The translations under genes and the position numbers were made by a program. From positions 25,576,715 to 25,640,714 of the forward strand of contig OX463829.1 of assembly GCA_949825045.1 (NCBI GenBank): a stretch of DNA of 64,000 nt, given 5' to 3'. This DNA comes from Argyresthia goedartella (taxonomy: Eukaryota > Arthropoda > Insecta > Lepidoptera > Argyresthiidae). Shown in pieces: positions 1 through 11,464 of this stretch; within the stretch, counting starts at the first letter, position 1, and each line of letters begins with the position of its first letter. The notes beneath the pieces are model-generated. The model did no database searches. It was given only the letters and a program-made list of their open reading frames with translations, and was not told the DNA's origin.

Positions 1-1514
1 AAACACCCAAACAAACGCATGCAAATCGTGTACCACTATTACAGAGGACACCAGCTTCAATCGAGACGGTGGAAAAAACAACGATTTATCCCAATGTCAC
101 GCTGGGAACAGGAATTAAGGAAATCAGAAGGCCCTAAAATTATGATTATCCCTAACGAAACTTAATTAAACCCTGACTATCTAGAAAATGGTCCAACAAT
201 AGCCGAAATAAAAACGATAATCAGCCGCATGCACAACGGAACAGCGCCGGGTACAGATCAGGTAGTCCCGGAACTGTACAAAGGAATACCGCCACAACTG
301 TTAAAGGTTATTATCAAAACAATGCACAGAGCATGGACAGAAAATTTAATACCGGAGTCCTGGAATGAAACGGTCCAAGTACCTATCCCCAAAATCAGAA
401 ACCCTCAAGACACCAATGACTATCGCCGTATAACAATGTGTAATACAGGATATCGCATATACGCGACATACCTGCTCATCAAACTAGACGAGATAAAAAA
501 AGAACTCGGGAACTACCAAGCAGCATTTCTCCGCAATGGATCCACCGATGACCACATCTTCACACTACGCAGGGTATTAGACGAAGAATGGCGCGCGGGT
601 AACAGAATATATGTATGTACTGGCGCTAGATATCGCCAAAGCATTTGATACTATAGACCTAAACGTGCTCAAGGATATTCTCCTTTCAAGGACCAATAAG
701 ATTTTAACCAATAGGATAATAGAAGCCTGCATGTATGAACGGACCTGCATCAAATGGTTCGGACAGCAAAGTAATTTGATCAGCCAAGGAAAAGGAGTAA
801 AACAAGGCTGTCCACTGTCACTAAGACTATTTACAATATGAACGCCTGATCCTCAGAGACATGTTTGAGAACGCCAGAAGCTATCCAAGACACCACAAAA
901 TTCACGACTTAGTACAGGGCAAAACAATAACCAAACAAATCAAAAACATCGGATGTGTTACTATACACATATTCTACGACGCCCACAAAAACACCTACTC
1001 CACGCTGCATTGAAATACGAAGCAAGGAAGAAGAAAGTTGGCCGACCCATATACACCTGGAAATATTCCCTTAAGCATGACATTAAATATTACGGTAAAG
1101 AACACAGTTACTGGATAGAATCAGCACACAACAGGGACGAAGTCAGAAAGGCATCGAGCCAAATATACCATATTCCAGAAACAGACAACGAAAGCGAAAC
1201 TTAGACCTTACCGGATAACCCAAACGAACACGACAGGACAGGAAACTCAACCTATGCTGAAAATAGAAGAAAAACATGAACTTGAAGAAAACAACAGCTG
1301 CTCTCCAAATCCTGTATCCTCCCCATTCCACATATCCTATATTGGCTTCAGGCTGAAGAGTCGGTCGATTGAATTCACGCTCCTTCCTCTCCTATCGAGC
1401 AAGTAATTCCGCCCCCCCCACAAAACTCGTGCCCTCTGGTATGCCGGCCGAAAGACCGGAACAGGTTTAGAACCCTGGCTGGAGAAGCACCATTCATTCA
1501 TTCATTCATTCATT
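1..1514 (+). mobile_element. Decayed non-LTR retrotransposon (LINE) fragment, RT and 3' end
   Basis: Reverse-transcriptase blocks are visible in two frames. At 190-640 there is an RT N-terminal region with an NGTAPGTD motif and PIPK...DYRRIT. At 611-840 there is a palm motif A (ALDIAKAFDTID) followed by the GVKQGCPLS block. A frameshift near 610-640 separates them. The YADD block is missing: sequence after 841 jumps to a C-terminal segment (953-1204, with GRPIYTW), so an internal deletion is likely. The copy ends in a (CATT)6 tail that abuts the neighbouring Gypsy element. The 5' part lies outside the window. The clade (RTE- or R4-like) is not resolved. The copy is non-functional. Confidence 0.8.
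1491..1514 (+). repeat. (CATT)6 simple repeat, LINE 3' tail
   Basis: Six tandem CATT units stand exactly at the boundary between the LINE fragment and the interrupted Gypsy integrase. Short tandem repeats at the 3' terminus are typical of several non-LTR clades, so this is read as the LINE tail. Confidence 0.85.
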
Positions 1515-3718
1515 GTCTGATACTATGACATTTGGGAACCCCAGTCTGGAAAATATATATTTTAGCTTTGACATAAGCGACCGTGTCGAAGTTCCGCCAC
1601 TCATGTAAAGACATTCTAGCCACTTGCTATATGCGTCGACCACGACCAGGTATACTTTCTGCCCTACTGTTAAGTAATCAATGTGAATCCTATGCCAGGG
1701 GGCGGGCGCTCGATGTCGGCGTCGATGCCGGCCCACCACATCCTACTGCGAGCTAAGCTTTTGGTCTTCACGATGTCAAAGTGTCCCTTGTGTAACATGT
1801 TATCATTCAGTGCCCCCGGTATCACTACCCATGTCCGCGCATAAGACAGCCATCCACTATCTCTCATTCCGCCTTGCACCGTAAGTACGGTAGCACTAAC
1901 GCACAATTGACCTTTTATGGCCAACCTATCTGCATATACCTCATGCATGCCTGTTTGGAGAGTCCGGTTCGCTGCCATCGCAGCCCTCGCCATTAAAACC
2001 GACACGGGCAACGTATCGTCATTCAAATAATTTACGTTGCGTTCCTCGAATTCATCTACTAGACCTATCGTCGGGATGGGGGAGCGCGCGAAATAATCTG
2101 CTATCGAGTTATTGTGGCCCGTCGTGTACTGGATTACGTAAATGTAAGCTGATAAATCAATTGCGTAGCGTTGTAGTCGCGATGCCGTCATAACAGAAAT
2201 TCCGTTATTTTCCCTAAATATTGTGAGTAGTGGCTTGTGATCTGTTTTCAGAACGATGTTAAAAAATATATTTAACACCAAACACTATAGCCGTTGCTTC
2301 CTTTTAAATTTGGCTATTGTTCCTCTCGCTCACGCGCTCAGAGCCATCGGGTCCCTTTGCTAGCACGGCACCCAGCCCGGTCGGGCCCGCGTCCACCGTC
2401 AGCACCAGCCGCTCGGCCGCCGGCCGGGTCGAAGTGCGTCAGCACGCGCTACGAGGCCAGCTCTGCCTTCAAGGTCGAAGGCTTGCTGTTTTTTCTCTCC
2501 CCAGTGTCGTTCCACATCCTCAGGGAGAAGCTCATTTAATGGGCTTAGCATGCTCGACCCTCCCGGAATAAATCTTCGGTAGTAATTGACCATGCCTAAG
2601 AACCGTTTTACTCCTTTTACGTTATTTGGTTCTGGAGACTGGCTTATAGCCTCCGCATTCTTCGGACATATACGTAACCAGTTTCTATCAGTAACATATC
2701 CCAAGTAAGTGACGCTGTTTCGGTAAAACTCACACTTACTTTCCTGCAATCTTAATCCTGCTTCTTGCAGTCTACCTAATACGGATTCTAGCCTAGCTAA
2801 GTGATTGTCTCTAGTTGGCCTTGTAATGCAGATATCATCCAACCATACAACAACACCATTTATACGTACAAGCAACGCCTCCATGGCGCGCTGGAATATA
2901 GCGGGAGCGTTAGCGCGGCCGAAGACTAATCTGGTGTATTTGACCCTTTAGTGGTACTAATTGTAGAAATATCCTGCGAAATACCATTTGAATCTAACTC
3001 AAGCTGATTGTATGCCATTTTTAAGTCTATTTTGGTGAAATGTTCACAACCCTGCAGTTTGGCAAATACTTCTTCAATTAATGTAAACGGATATTTATCA
3101 ACATTAACACTATTTATTGTCAGCGCATAATCCCCACATATTCTGATCTTTCCGTCCGCTATCATAACAGGCGCAATGGGCGTCCCATACTTTGAATATG
3201 ATACAGGTACTAAAATACCTAACTTCTCTAACCGCGTAAGCTCTGCCTCCTCTTTATCTTTGAGGGCAAACAGTACCGGTCTGGGCTTGTAAAACTTTGG
3301 TATTGCAAGTGAATTCAACCGGAGACTTACTTAATTTGTTGAATTTTCCATGTTAGTATTTCCATAAGTCATCGTACTTCTTCTTTATATCCTTAACCTC
3401 ACTCGTCTGTGATGTGATGATGTCACATGATTTATAGACGTGAAAGTTACATTAAATGTGGACATAAAATCACGGTCTAGTAATGGAGGTTTTTGTACTA
3501 CAAATAGTGACAATTCAAATCAATACAGTCAAATACAATAATTTGATTATTGTCTTAAAATATCCTAATAGTTCGATTTTATTCCCTGTATATAAACATA
3601 ATCTTAGGTGACATCTCTCTAGCTTACAGTTAGGAAAATGTTTAGACCATAACTTATCCGAAATCACCGAAATTCCTGACCCCGAGTCGATTTCCATACT
3701 TATAGAACAGTCATTCAC
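1515..3718 (-). pseudogene. Gypsy pol remnant (protease, RT, RNase H, integrase)
   Basis: The protease lies at 3515-3718 with an intact DSG active-site motif (EIDSGSG). The RT is split: fingers/palm at 2926-3318 (IRICGDYALTIN, FTKIDLKMAYNQL) and, after a frameshift near 2935, the rest at 2399-2884. The catalytic box there reads WLDD, with Trp where Tyr or Phe is usual. RNase H follows (about 2400-1740, with KTDHKPLLTIF), broken once near 2290. Integrase core starts at 1739 (DYLTV, VVVDAYSKW) and stops at the SDN of the second catalytic Asp block, where the LINE begins. No complete enzyme can be made. Confidence 0.85.
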
Positions 3719-3724
3719 GGTTAC

Positions 3725-4530
3725 TTAGACGGTGTAGGGCACAGGGTGAACATGCCTCATATTAAAAAGTCTGCATTCCTCACAATCGCTTCCCGACCCT
3801 TCGTCAGCCTTTTTCAAATGCCGTTTACGGCCACAGGACTCACACTTGTAGTTTTTATAACGGCACGAGTTCTTTGAGTGACTTTTGAGTCCGCATATTT
3901 CACACAATTTACTCTCGACGTGATTGCGATTGCCACCTCGCGGTGACCAGGAGGACGACCTCGACCGCCACCGGCAAGAAAACCGCTGCTCCCTGCACCA
4001 GCTCCCTGCTCGCCACGGCCACCTCCTGCCGCTGTCCTCGCCATACGGGCACACCCCGTCTGTTGAGCCAGCTCCAGCGCCTATGACACTGTCAGGTCTG
4101 CCGCATCTTGCTCGAACAATTTGTTCCGCTCCGGTCCATCAGGAAGCCCCAGAATGAATCGGTCCCATAGTACCGTCTCCAGGGCTTTACCGAAATCGCA
4201 GAACACCGCGAGACCTATCAGTCGCGTCAGCTATGTTTCCATCGTTTCTCCCACCTCTTTTGTCTCTGCTTTATAGAATTTTACCCGGTCAGCAAATGTT
4301 GACCTCTTCGGCGTAAAATGTGTGTCCAAAGCACTGAAGATATCTTCATATGAGATCACCTCGATATCTTTCGGATGAACTAGGTTACACGCTAATTCGT
4401 ACGAGTCATCCGACAAATAGGTTATGAGAATGCTTTTTTATTTTATTCACAATGAAGAAATTCTTTTAGCGATTCCTGCCATTTTCCAAAATTATCCTCA
4501 TTGCCAAAATGATTGATTGTAACGTGACGT
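3725..4530 (-). pseudogene. Gypsy gag remnant with zinc-knuckle region
   Basis: Minus-strand gag pieces. 4231-4530 matches the capsid N-terminal style (W...L..F near 4490, then YLSDDSYELA and YEDIFSALDTHF after a frameshift near 4440). At 3725-3920 a cysteine-rich segment (CEICGLKSHSKNSC, CESCGRKRH) resembles tandem zinc knuckles placed just before the protease. A Gly/Arg-rich linker lies between. Frameshifts interrupt it. Confidence 0.7.
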
Positions 4531-4795
4531 GACAATCGACGTGAAATGTGAAATAGCATTTCTGTTACTCCAAGTGCACTGTGCTGTGCCTACTGAGGTG
4601 ACGTGACATGATAATCAATTATTTCTTATGTGTATGTAATTGAAACGACTGTTAGCTACTGAACTAGTTTTATTGTGTCACCCCACGCCGCGTATCGCGG
4701 GCTCTGACGTCTAGGTAGGTACATACATATCACTTTCACGTCGATTGTTAACACGATTTCATGTCACGTCATCACGTCACCTCAGTGGGCACGGC
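4518..4795. repeat. Segment with inverted copies of a CACGTCA-rich motif
   Basis: A block containing ACTGAGGTGACGTGACATGA near 4590-4608 recurs inverted near 4763-4792. The block ACAATCGACGTGAAA near 4531-4545 recurs inverted near 4737-4751. The pairs are not nested like a simple hairpin, so this may be a rearranged MITE. Confidence 0.4.
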
Positions 4796-5028
4796 GTTTT
4801 AGGAGCAATACTATCCGAGTCACGTGGTCTATGCGATCGGTCGTGCGTGCATTTGTTTGTATAGCTATTACATTGTTTATAGAAATTTCTGCTTCAGTCA
4901 GCGCTTTAAACATTTAGAAGACTACTATTGCGGTTTGCCACCGGGATTTTCCACAAGTGGTTTATTGTAATGACTAATGATGTATGTTTAGAAATAAATA
5001 GTAAACACATGAATGAACATCTGTTCAG

Positions 5029-5218
5029 ATCGCAAGATGACCCGTTCTTCATAACGGCTGCCATCATGAGCGGGCCGCGCACAGACATAGTGTCCCGCGA
5101 CCTGCTGCGCGGCCATCGCTTCAATATGAAGGAGGACTCGCTGAGGATGCTGTTCCAGCGGTGGCAGTGGCAGCACCAGTGGATGGTCTACGCGAAACAT
5201 GGCGCGCCTGTAATACTG
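5029..5218 (+). CDS. PRORP: Mitochondrial RNase P nuclease (PRORP/MRPP3), penultimate coding exon
   Basis: PRORP is the protein-only metallonuclease subunit of animal mitochondrial RNase P; it cleaves the 5' leaders of mitochondrial tRNA precursors. This exon reads through the end of its metallonuclease domain: a DDPFF block, then SRDLLRGHRF (the conserved S/T-R-D-L-M/L-R-D/G-H element), then LFQRWQWQHQW, which matches the family's LF-W-HQ block. The acceptor is the CAG ending at 5028. The donor is placed at CTG|GTAATT (5219), with an alternative at 5210; both keep phase 0 into the next exon. The first base completes a split codon. Earlier exons (PPR repeats and the first catalytic aspartates) are not in the window; the Gypsy/LINE block at 1-4530 probably lies in an intron. 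The identification rests on recognised family motifs. Confidence 0.82.
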
Positions 5219-5518
5219 GTAATTGTGCTTACTGAAAAAATGTAGTCCACAAGATAGTGGATGTCAACAAACACATAATCATATCGCAACTCATAACTCA
5301 GAGCAGTTTATCAAAACCTCTAATGAAGTTTCCTTTTTATACTGCGATTATCATAGGAAGAAATCTGACAGCTCTAACAAAATCCATTTCATGCAAATGC
5401 ATTCCTACATGGCGTAATCAACACAAGGACTTTCATAACTGTCTTTCATTTTTACTTTTCAATTTATCTAAAAACCCAAAAGGTCAAAGTTCAAGGTCTG
5501 GAACTGTTTTGTTTACAG

Positions 5519-5695
5519 CCGCCGCTGAAATTTACGCCCTGCGCGCAAAAAAAGAACGATGGCTGGCATGTTCTTTATGAGAAGGACAATCTCGACAATG
5601 CAGGCGAAGTGCACGACGGTCTCTCAAACTCCACCACTTGGCTCTGTCTGCAGCCGAAGAGAGCTTCATTAATAAATGTGCATAGTGTAAAATAA
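5519..5695 (+). CDS. PRORP: Mitochondrial RNase P nuclease (PRORP/MRPP3), last coding exon
   Basis: A strong acceptor (TTTGTTTACAG at 5508-5518) opens an exon that reads in phase 0 to a TAA at 5693-5695. It ends with a WHVLYEKD block and then TTWLCLQPK, which closely resembles the C-terminal W-H-(I/V)-P/L-Y and WLCL-QK signature of animal PRORP. It joins the previous exon in frame across a 300-bp intron (5219-5518). A C-terminal extension of about 12 residues follows the conserved WLCL block. An AATAAA overlaps the stop codon, so the 3' UTR is short. Confidence 0.85.
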   Translation, partial: PPLKFTPCAQKKNDGWHVLYEKDNLDNAGEVHDGLSNSTTWLCLQPKRASLINVHSVK

Positions 5696-5699
5696 TAAA
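5694..5699 (+). promoter_or_regulatory. Poly(A) signal AATAAA of the PRORP gene
   Basis: AATAAA overlaps the TAA stop of the last PRORP exon. A second AATAAA within the coding end (near 5671) is less well placed. Confidence 0.6.
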
Positions 5700-5768
5700 A
5701 GCATTTAATTTCGGAGACAGATGACAGAGTACCTACATATAAAAAATATTCTATTCGTAAGTTTACTT

Positions 5769-5806
5769 CACACATAATTCAGAGATACATCTCTGAATTA
5801 TGTGTG
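5769..5806. repeat. Perfect 18-bp inverted repeat with 2-bp spacer
   Basis: CACACATAATTCAGAGAT at 5769-5786 is followed by AC and then its exact reverse complement at 5789-5806. It lies just after the PRORP 3' end. See findings. Confidence 0.95.
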
Positions 5807-6159
5807 CCTTTTGGATATAATTTAATCTATGGCCTTCTCCAACAGTTTTTCAATTCAACTCCATTCGCCGCTGTCCAACACCATTCTTGTGCAGCGCTTT
5901 CCCAAGCCCAAGGTTAGGAGGGCGTTTTCATCTCATGTATGACACTGAGGATTTAAGTTGATAAGAAAAAAAAAGACGTTATTCCAAAAAAAATATCCTA
6001 TTGGTATTTTTCCTCTGCTTCGCCATTATTTTTGTTTTTTTTTGTAGTCAATATATTCGATATATATTTTTAAATTTACAATTGGTCCGAAACCCATTGT
6101 AAATTTTGAAAACTGAGGATACAACTTTTAGGTTGCTTTTTACAGTTGTTAAGACTTTT
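5807..6159. other. AT-rich intergenic stretch, no gene seen
   Basis: Low-complexity A/T runs; no coding or repeat structure was recognised before the Helitron starts. Confidence 0.5.
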
Positions 6160-6164
6160 TCTTT

Positions 6165-9100
6165 TTTTATTTATATACTTAAACTACCTCTTTATATACT
6201 ACATTAGAGGTTCTGCCCTCAGATGTTAATAAGACCAGGCTCCTAAGTGAGCTCACTCTCGAGCAGGCCACGTAAAACTGGGCGTGCAAAAAGCAGTCCC
6301 CCTAAGATCAGTTCTTGCTGTTTTCAGTAACCTGACCCTGAGAATTATTAATCGTCATTGCGAAACAGGCCTTAAAAGGGAACTGTAGTCTTTTAAACTC
6401 AAATCGGTACTCCGATGGTATAAGTGGTGTCCGTGGTATATTCAAAGATTAACGTCGAGCACAGCCAGTAAACACAATGGCCTGTACCACGTTTTTATGT
6501 AAGGCTTTCACGCGTTATCTGGTCCCATTACACAACTTTGGTGGATTGAGATTTCTGGATGACTGGAGCACCCACTTTGAGGATTAGTGTGTGAGACGGT
6601 AGATCAGGTGGGTTGAGCGCATTTAGTAACTCCACAGGATATTGTACAGCATCATCTGTATCTACTACAGTATCTACAGACTTGTACTGGTATTCTGCAC
6701 CTTCGAATGACTACAACAAAATGTCGTTAATGACGGAAGCCTGATCGTTTTTAGGAGTCGAATTGCACGTTCGCACAGCCACTCCATGGATTTGCTGTGT
6801 AACTTGTGGATATCTGGATATATTCGGGCTATTAGGTCGTCTACAGTTGACACGACTGAGGCTATATTAGGTGGAATTGTAATCTTGCCTTCACTTTCCG
6901 GATATTCTCCATTTCCTATTTTAAGGAGTAGCTAACATCGCCCTTCAAGTGCACCCGCATGTTTATCTAAGGTGGAGTTTTTTTTATTAAGGGCCAAGGA
7001 TTTGACGCCTTAATGCAAGCTTTAACTTCGTCAGCTCGGATCTCCCACGGCACCACCGGCAGATTCTGATGGAAGTCTCCATCTAACAACACGGTGACTC
7101 CACCCATCATGTTGTCATTTCCTCTTATGAGTTCTGTTTAGTGCTTCAAAACCCCCTTTAAGCGCCATTGTGCTTTCGTCCTAAACTATAAGGTTAGAAT
7201 CGCGCAGTACTTGGGACGTATTACTTTGCTTTGAAATGTTGCAGAGTGGAGTTTCGACACGAATAAAATTTAGCGGCAGCTTGAAGGCAGCGCGAGCTGC
7301 ATCCTCCCTCCAACAGTGTTGCTGCGATTTCTGACGATGCCAGCTAAGGCAGTGCTACGATTACTCCTTACTTTTGCCAATAGCAAATTGTTAAGTTGTG
7401 GAAGGTTTTTCCAGTTTCACCAGGAGCATCCAGGAAAAAGAGTTGCCCAATTCCTTTGTCAATATTGCAGAGGATCTGTTGATAAATGTAAAGCTGTTCA
7501 TCTGTCAGTAACTCTTCATTATATGACACCATCTTTTCCAGGGCGCACGGATCATAATTATTCTCCCTCAGATATTCTCGATTATCCAAAGTTACTGCAG
7601 ATCTTTTTGGCTGAGGCAATCCGTACTGTGCCAAGTTTTTTCCTGCTTGAGCGAACACTGCGTCCTCGATCAATATCAAGCATCTGTTGTAGACCTCATC
7701 TATGAGCAGCTGCGCATTATCTTGCAAGTTTTTCTCAAGTTGCCGTTTGATGTTGTCCGAGAGAGTCTTTGTGTTTCTCCCAAAGGCTTAAAGGTTCAGA
7801 GACTTGAGCATAAAACTATCATTATTGAAAATAGCTCTCGTAGCTTTAAAGCAAAATCGCTCAATGCAGCTTTATCTAAAGTTCTGTTCCAATGCTTGTC
7901 GTCTTCCAGAAATCCAAGGGACTTGCAAGCAGACTGAAATGTTGGATGAAGGATACCATTCACAGTCTTCAAGTCTTCAAAGCTTATTGACCCTCTAACC
8001 TCATGGAGCAGCAGGCGTAGGTGGTAGCACTCTGTGTTGTTTGGATGAATCGTTTAGACCCTACCTAGAGCGTGCTCATTTTTCACTCCTGGCCAGCCCT
8101 CTACAACTTTCCCCTTTTTTCTTTCAGTTTTTTTTTGTTGTTCCAGACAAAGTAGGAAGGGACATATGAGTACAACAGCGTCTTAGCAAAATTGACCGTT
8201 TTGCAGATTTAAAAAAAGCTAATGGCGTCTGAGGTGGGCTGTTTATATTATCTGACAGGTTATTGGAGGTGAAGTATACAAGCTGACCGTCCGTACCATA
8301 CTCTTTGTTTTGAAAGCCGACTGGCTGGTTAGTTTGTTTTTTGTTCGGAATTCAAGTCTAGTATTCTACTGTCACGATTCTTGGATCGTCACTCTTCACT
8401 ATTTTCTTGAGCTCCGAGCTGAAAGCACGTACTTCTTCATTTAACGTTCTTCAGTAAAAAATGTGTAAATAGTATTCCTAGTGTTATTTTGTGTAGCTGA
8501 TTGCTGTCCCCAACTCTTGGGTATGTTTTTGTCTAGCTCGTAGTCATTTCTGGTTTCTGTCTGTAAATATCTCTGTCTCTTTTTCCTACAGCGTCTGACT
8601 CGATTAGGTACAACGCACTTGATAACAAGCTAACCTCGAGGCTTTCCGTCGGGGCATCTGCGTGCGACGACGGTCTACGACCGTCAAGGAGCGTTGTAAT
8701 CACTTCCACCTCAAGTTCTCATACTGGTCTGATCTTTTCCTCTGGACACCCTTGTTTCCCGGTACCTGGTACTTTCTCCTGCACATCCCTGTTTCCTGGC
8801 TCCTGGTACCTTTCCTGCACATCTCTTGCTTAACCTGGGTCTCTACTGCTGGAGGACGCCACGAAGACTCCTCGAAGTCATCGCATTCCTACTGAAGACC
8901 TGCCAGGGGAGTCTCTCCAGGCCTTCAAATTTAACCATCTGAGTTCTGCGAAACCCACACCCTAGCCGCGGTATTTCTCCTTGTAAATAAACCTTGTAAA
9001 TATTGTAAATATTCTTTCTCCTTAGTTAGGGAATCTCTACCTGTTTTTACATTTTCAAGATGAACAGCAAGATGTAAGACAGTGGGGGAACCTTTCATGA

Positions 9101-9938
9101 ATGTGAAAGTGCTTCGGAACTGCTTATTAACCGGCCGCTTTCGTAGATTTTCAACTCATCTTTCTCATACTCCAGAGTAAAGGCAGCTTGATCACAACCC
9201 TTGATCAGGTACTTACAAAAATATTTGATAGATTTAACAGAGTTGCAGTACTCCACATTAATATGAGCATTGAAAGTACTTGACAGGACAAGATTGTAAA
9301 GCACCACCCAGCGGTTGTCCAACTCAATTTCGTTAATTTTTATTTGGTGAACACCGTCAGCTGGAGACCTCCTATATTGTGGATATTCATCGTCTTATGA
9401 AGTGGTCGAGGGAATCTCTTACTACAAATACCTACCATTTTTCATGCAGGGTGATTTGAAGTTGAAACTACCGCAAGGACCATGAATCATATTAGCCTTC
9501 ACAATATCGTAGAGGCGTAGGTCTTGCTCTGGGTCTGGTATTTCGGCACAAATAAGATTGTCAATCTTGTCTTGGGTGATACGCTGTTCTAGCCATAGCA
9601 AGATGTGAATGTGAGGAAGACCCCGTTTTTGCCATTCCACTGAGTAGATAAAACAACGCATCTCCCCACACAGATTACCTTTGTTTAGAAGAGACATAAT
9701 CTTTTTCACCTTTAGATGAAATACCCTAGCTATAATGTCGTGGCGATCGTGTTACTTTTTTACGTGTTATATTTGTGATGTCTTTCCATCGAGGATTACA
9801 CGTAAATGTGATAAAAAGGTCAGGACGGCCGTATTGGCGCTGTATGTCATGTCGTCTCGTGCATATAGATGACGGGAGCACCACCTTCTGACCCAGCTGC
9901 CCATCATCAACGTCCTGCCTGCCTATGGCATCCCGCAA
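6165..9938 (-). pseudogene. Helitron Rep-helicase protein remnant
   Basis: From the N-terminal side: GRPDLFITFTCNPRW (about 9800-9845); an HUH rolling-circle nuclease motif GLPHIHILLWL (9590-9640); HGPCGSFN; the Rep end with KSIKYFCKYLIKG (about 9200-9240), whose first motif Tyr is retained but the second is replaced by Leu; then, beyond the insert, EHALGRV (near 8065) and LGFLEDD (near 7920). The PIF1-like helicase has a Walker A FFLDAPGETGKTF near 7395-7440, and a last helicase motif near 6240-6370 (AMTINNSQGQ, AQFYVACSRVSS). Stops and shifts break it into at least six pieces. Confidence 0.8.
8235..9045 (+). other. Insert inside the Helitron, possibly a solo LTR
   Basis: Helitron homology stops near 8235 and resumes near 9045. 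The block between has no coding match. Its end has plus-strand poly(A)-like sequence (GTAAATAAACC near 8982, then repeated TGTAAATATT), in the style of a retroelement LTR or 3' end. No target-site duplication was found, so the type is uncertain. Confidence 0.35.
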
Positions 9939-10020
9939 GTGTATATATTATGTAAGTGTATATGTGTTTCAGCGTTTATTATTTGCCGAACTGTTTTCAT
10001 TCTACTTATTATTTGAATTT

Positions 10021-10103
10021 AGTAATTTACTATTTCCGTGTAAAGTTTGTATTACACTTAAATATAGTGTAATACAAACTTTACACGGAAATAGTAAATT
10101 ACT
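10021..10103. repeat. Perfect 38-bp inverted repeat with 7-bp spacer
   Basis: Arm 10021-10058 is followed by the spacer TAAATAT (10059-10065), then the exact reverse complement at 10066-10103. No TIR-element features surround it. Confidence 0.95.
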
Positions 10104-10263
10104 GAAGGTGTTTTGTTCATAAACGGCTTACAAGAAAACTCTACTTTTACGATTCCAAACGTTGTCTAGTCATTAATTTTAGATTTACCTTTGTAGTCAG
10201 TCTTTCTTCGATTAAAAACTTTATTGAATTCTGTTTGAATAATTTTGAAGAAGTCTGAATATA

Positions 10264-10295
10264 ATTATTATTATTATTATTATTATTATTATTTT
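10264..10295 (+). repeat. (ATT)n microsatellite
   Basis: About ten uninterrupted ATT units. The sequence around it (10104-10628) shows no gene. Confidence 0.9.
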
Positions 10296-10628
10296 ATATG
10301 GATTCTGTTCGTTAAAATCCGGTACTGGCAAATTAATATGTACTATAATTCACAATATTAGTTTGACTGAATCTAGAGTGACTGTTTTTGCAATTGCATA
10401 TAAGTTTTTCGTATGCGTCTCTAGGCTATGTAGGCCTATAAAATGAAAGATCAATTTTATCCTTAGTAGCAATTGGGATTGAAACTGTTTGACTGCTGTG
10501 ATCTTAAGGTGAGCAGTTGATTACAATTTTACTTGTTAAGTCACAAAAAACGTTAACTAATCAAGTTTGGTTGGTAAGTGTAATTCTAGTCGGTCTAGAA
10601 ATACACGACATAAATTAAATGATTTGAA

Positions 10629-11420
10629 TTAAGTTATTAATAGTTGTTTCATTGTTGTATCTGCTAGCAAATCTACATTAAGTTCGCCACAAATAATTAA
10701 CGCTTTTCTGTAATTACAAAGTTTAGTGAGGGCTTCCTCCATAATTTTCACAAATATTTCGAAATTACCGTGGCCTCTATAGATATAAACAATAATATGG
10801 CTATCCAACTCAACACAGGATACCTCTATTTGTCTTTCAACAGTAAGTGCAAGAATATCTTTTCGTTGTTTCACCTTTAGATTATTTTTTACTAAGATTA
10901 AAGAACCACCTCTATCTATTGTAACAACTGACAATTTTTTAATTATTTATTTTAAAATACCTCATATTTCTCTTTAGCCAGTGTTCTGTTATACAAATAA
11001 CATCGTTGTCAGATTTTTTTAGAAACAATCCTAATACAAGTTCTTTGTCAGGTACCTATCCCCTGGATGTTTTGATAGGTAATATTTAAGTGGGGCTTAT
11101 CCTTTGACATATTTAGTGGCACTTGTCCGCTAGAGATTTCCTCTATAGTCTTATGAACTAATTTAAATTACTTGGAACAGATTCCAATGTTTCATGCAAA
11201 ATATTATTAACCCGTGAATTCCCAATAGGGGTGCAACCTCCTGACCTGACCCACCACTTCTAAGCCATTCAGTAATTTAGTCGCGCAAATCAGTAACTTT
11301 GTCGCACAATTCAGTATTTTGTTCACACATTTCCGAAAAATCCGCTGTGCATTCAAATTGTGCCGTTAGAGTTGCATGCATTTTTTTGTCTCTGGGGGAT
11401 CAAGTCCCGTATGGAATAGA
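10629..11420 (-). pseudogene. LINE endonuclease (EEP) fragment
   Basis: On the minus strand a short N-terminal piece (about 11000-10940, DNDVICITEHWLKR, matching the E-containing block of apurinic-type LINE endonucleases) leads into 10934-10629. That part has RGGSLILVKN and ALIICGELNVDLL, the usual GDFN block read here as GELN. Frameshifts and stops separate them. It resembles CR1/Jockey-group endonucleases. No RT follows. Confidence 0.7.
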
Positions 11421-11464
11421 ACTCGAATAGAAGTAGAACTCGAATATCGATTGCCAAGTATGTA

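Larger units (their letters stand above)
1515..4530 (-). mobile_element. Decayed Ty3/Gypsy LTR retrotransposon, truncated at integrase
   Basis: Read on the minus strand, the order is gag (about 4530-3725), protease, reverse transcriptase, RNase H and the start of integrase, which is the Gypsy order. No LTR was recognised at the high-coordinate end. The low-coordinate end stops inside integrase, where the LINE tail begins. Frameshifts and stops occur throughout, so it is a dead copy. Confidence 0.85.
6160..9940 (-). mobile_element. Decayed Helitron, minus strand, with a foreign insert
   Basis: Helitron Rep and helicase motifs run from about 9940 down to about 6165. The N-terminal half of the protein is missing: homology starts near DAIGRQDVDDGQLGQ. 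Both termini are unclear. An unrelated block of about 0.8 kb (about 8235-9045) interrupts it between Rep and helicase. It is clearly older than the Helitron at 15334-21440: most of the helicase is fragmented. Confidence 0.85.

Noticed and set aside
2294..2571. Pro/Ser-rich plus-strand ORFs
   Set aside because: Opposite strand of the Gypsy RT/RNase H region; no independent support.
8662..8895. 77-codon hydrophobic ORF in the Helitron insert
   Set aside because: No homology, no splice or promoter context; lies in a likely LTR.
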